NCBI GenBank assembly: GCA_900770515.1
Contig: CAAHDP010000363.1
Location: 1-5,905 of the forward strand
DNA length: 5,905 nucleotides
Source: an uncultured Prevotella sp.
Lineage (GTDB): Bacteria; Bacteroidota; Bacteroidia; Bacteroidales; Bacteroidaceae
Reading direction: 5' to 3'
Part shown: piece by piece, positions 5,555 to 5,905 of the stretch
Position numbering within the stretch: position 1 is the stretch's first letter
Layout: the number at the start of each line of letters is the position of its first letter
The notes under the pieces: model-generated
Told to the model about the DNA's origin: nothing
The model's input: only the letters and a program-made list of their open reading frames with translations
Database searches by the model: none
Made by a program: the position numbers and the translations under genes

Positions 5555-5905
5555 TTATTTCTTTATCACCTTCAGAACCTGGTCGGCAAGGCTTCTCATT
5601 CCCTTGATAGTTGGGTGACCGTTCTTTTTGTCTATGTTATGAAGGGCGATGACCGGAACCTGATAGGTCTTGCAGATCTTTTTTACTGACTCGTTGATTT
5701 CATCCTTCAGCTCAGAATTTAGAATGAAGTAGATATCTACATTCGGATGGCGCTGACGGAGATCGGAAAGCAACTTCGCCAGGGCAGGACGGAAACAGTA
5801 GAGGTCGGCACGCTTCCAGTTGCTGTACTGGTAATTGCCGATAGGGGCATTTGCCCAACTGTCGTTCGTTCCGCCGCAAATCAAGATGATGTCCGGATTG
5901 CCCAG
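5555..5905 (-). CDS. SGNH/GDSL hydrolase family protein, C-terminal 116 residues (5' end outside window)
   Basis: The C-terminal half of an SGNH-fold esterase/lipase-type hydrolase. The frame is open to the window edge, so the true start is further right; a TTG at 5884 is not a credible start because LGNPDIILICGGTND crosses it. GGTND (visible residues 11-15) is SGNH block III, with the Asn of the oxyanion hole. NGHPTIKGMRSLADQV near the end is block V, supplying the catalytic His. The nucleophile Ser and any signal peptide lie outside the window. Between them is an alpha/beta pattern with RQRHPNVDIYFILNSEL. The substrate cannot be predicted; relatives in this phylum are often exported. The remnant defence locus begins within about 40 bases of its stop. 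Confidence 0.85.
   Translation of the reverse strand: MGNPDIILICGGTNDSWANAPIGNYQYSNWKRADLYCFRPALAKLLSDLRQRHPNVDIYFILNSELKDEINESVKKICKTYQVPVIALHNIDKKNGHPTIKGMRSLADQVLKVIKK

Overview
The window looks like chromosomal DNA of a Bacteroidota member, most likely Bacteroidales/Prevotellaceae (Prevotella or Segatella-like). This is inferred from three things: the best promoter matches have the Bacteroidota form (TTTG, about 19 bases, TAnnTTTG); the protein families are of a Bacteroidales type (DapL aminotransferase, a P-II protein with a changed T-loop, an SGNH hydrolase); and the spacers are AT-rich while the housekeeping genes are more GC-rich. No species can be fixed from the sequence alone.

Layout. 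(1) Positions 1-1641, minus strand: dapF followed by dapL (3' end outside the window), an operon for the last two steps to meso-diaminopimelate by the one-step aminotransferase route. (2) Positions 1642-2130: a 489-base gene-free divergent regulatory region. It holds the dapF leader with two hairpins, a dapF promoter, a perfect 11-base inverted repeat with degenerate direct repeats, a very good promoter for the rightward operon, and a glnK leader with a 10-base direct repeat. (3) Positions 2131-3868, plus strand: glnK (P-II signal protein) and amtB (ammonium channel), ending at a strong terminator hairpin at 3896-3928. The pairing implies that P-II controls ammonium entry. (4) Positions 3981-5517, minus strand: a decayed, probably foreign, defence-type locus. 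It consists of a 61-residue remnant of an Abi_C (abortive infection C-terminal) protein, then, one base after its stop, the ATG of an AlbA_2/ATPase/winged-helix gene. That gene is interrupted by three consecutive in-frame TAA codons and lacks the core of its N-terminal domain. (5) Positions 5555-5905, minus strand: the C-terminal part of an SGNH/GDSL hydrolase whose 5' end lies outside the window.

How they fit: the dap genes supply peptidoglycan precursor and lysine, and glnK-amtB governs nitrogen uptake. The two operons share a divergent control region but need not be co-regulated. The defence remnant sits between the amtB terminator and the SGNH gene and looks like the leftover of an insertion. 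I found no rRNA, tRNA, CRISPR array, IS element or recognisable riboswitch class. The most interesting parts are the ruined Abi_C/AlbA_2 pair and the unexplained leader and intergenic repeats.
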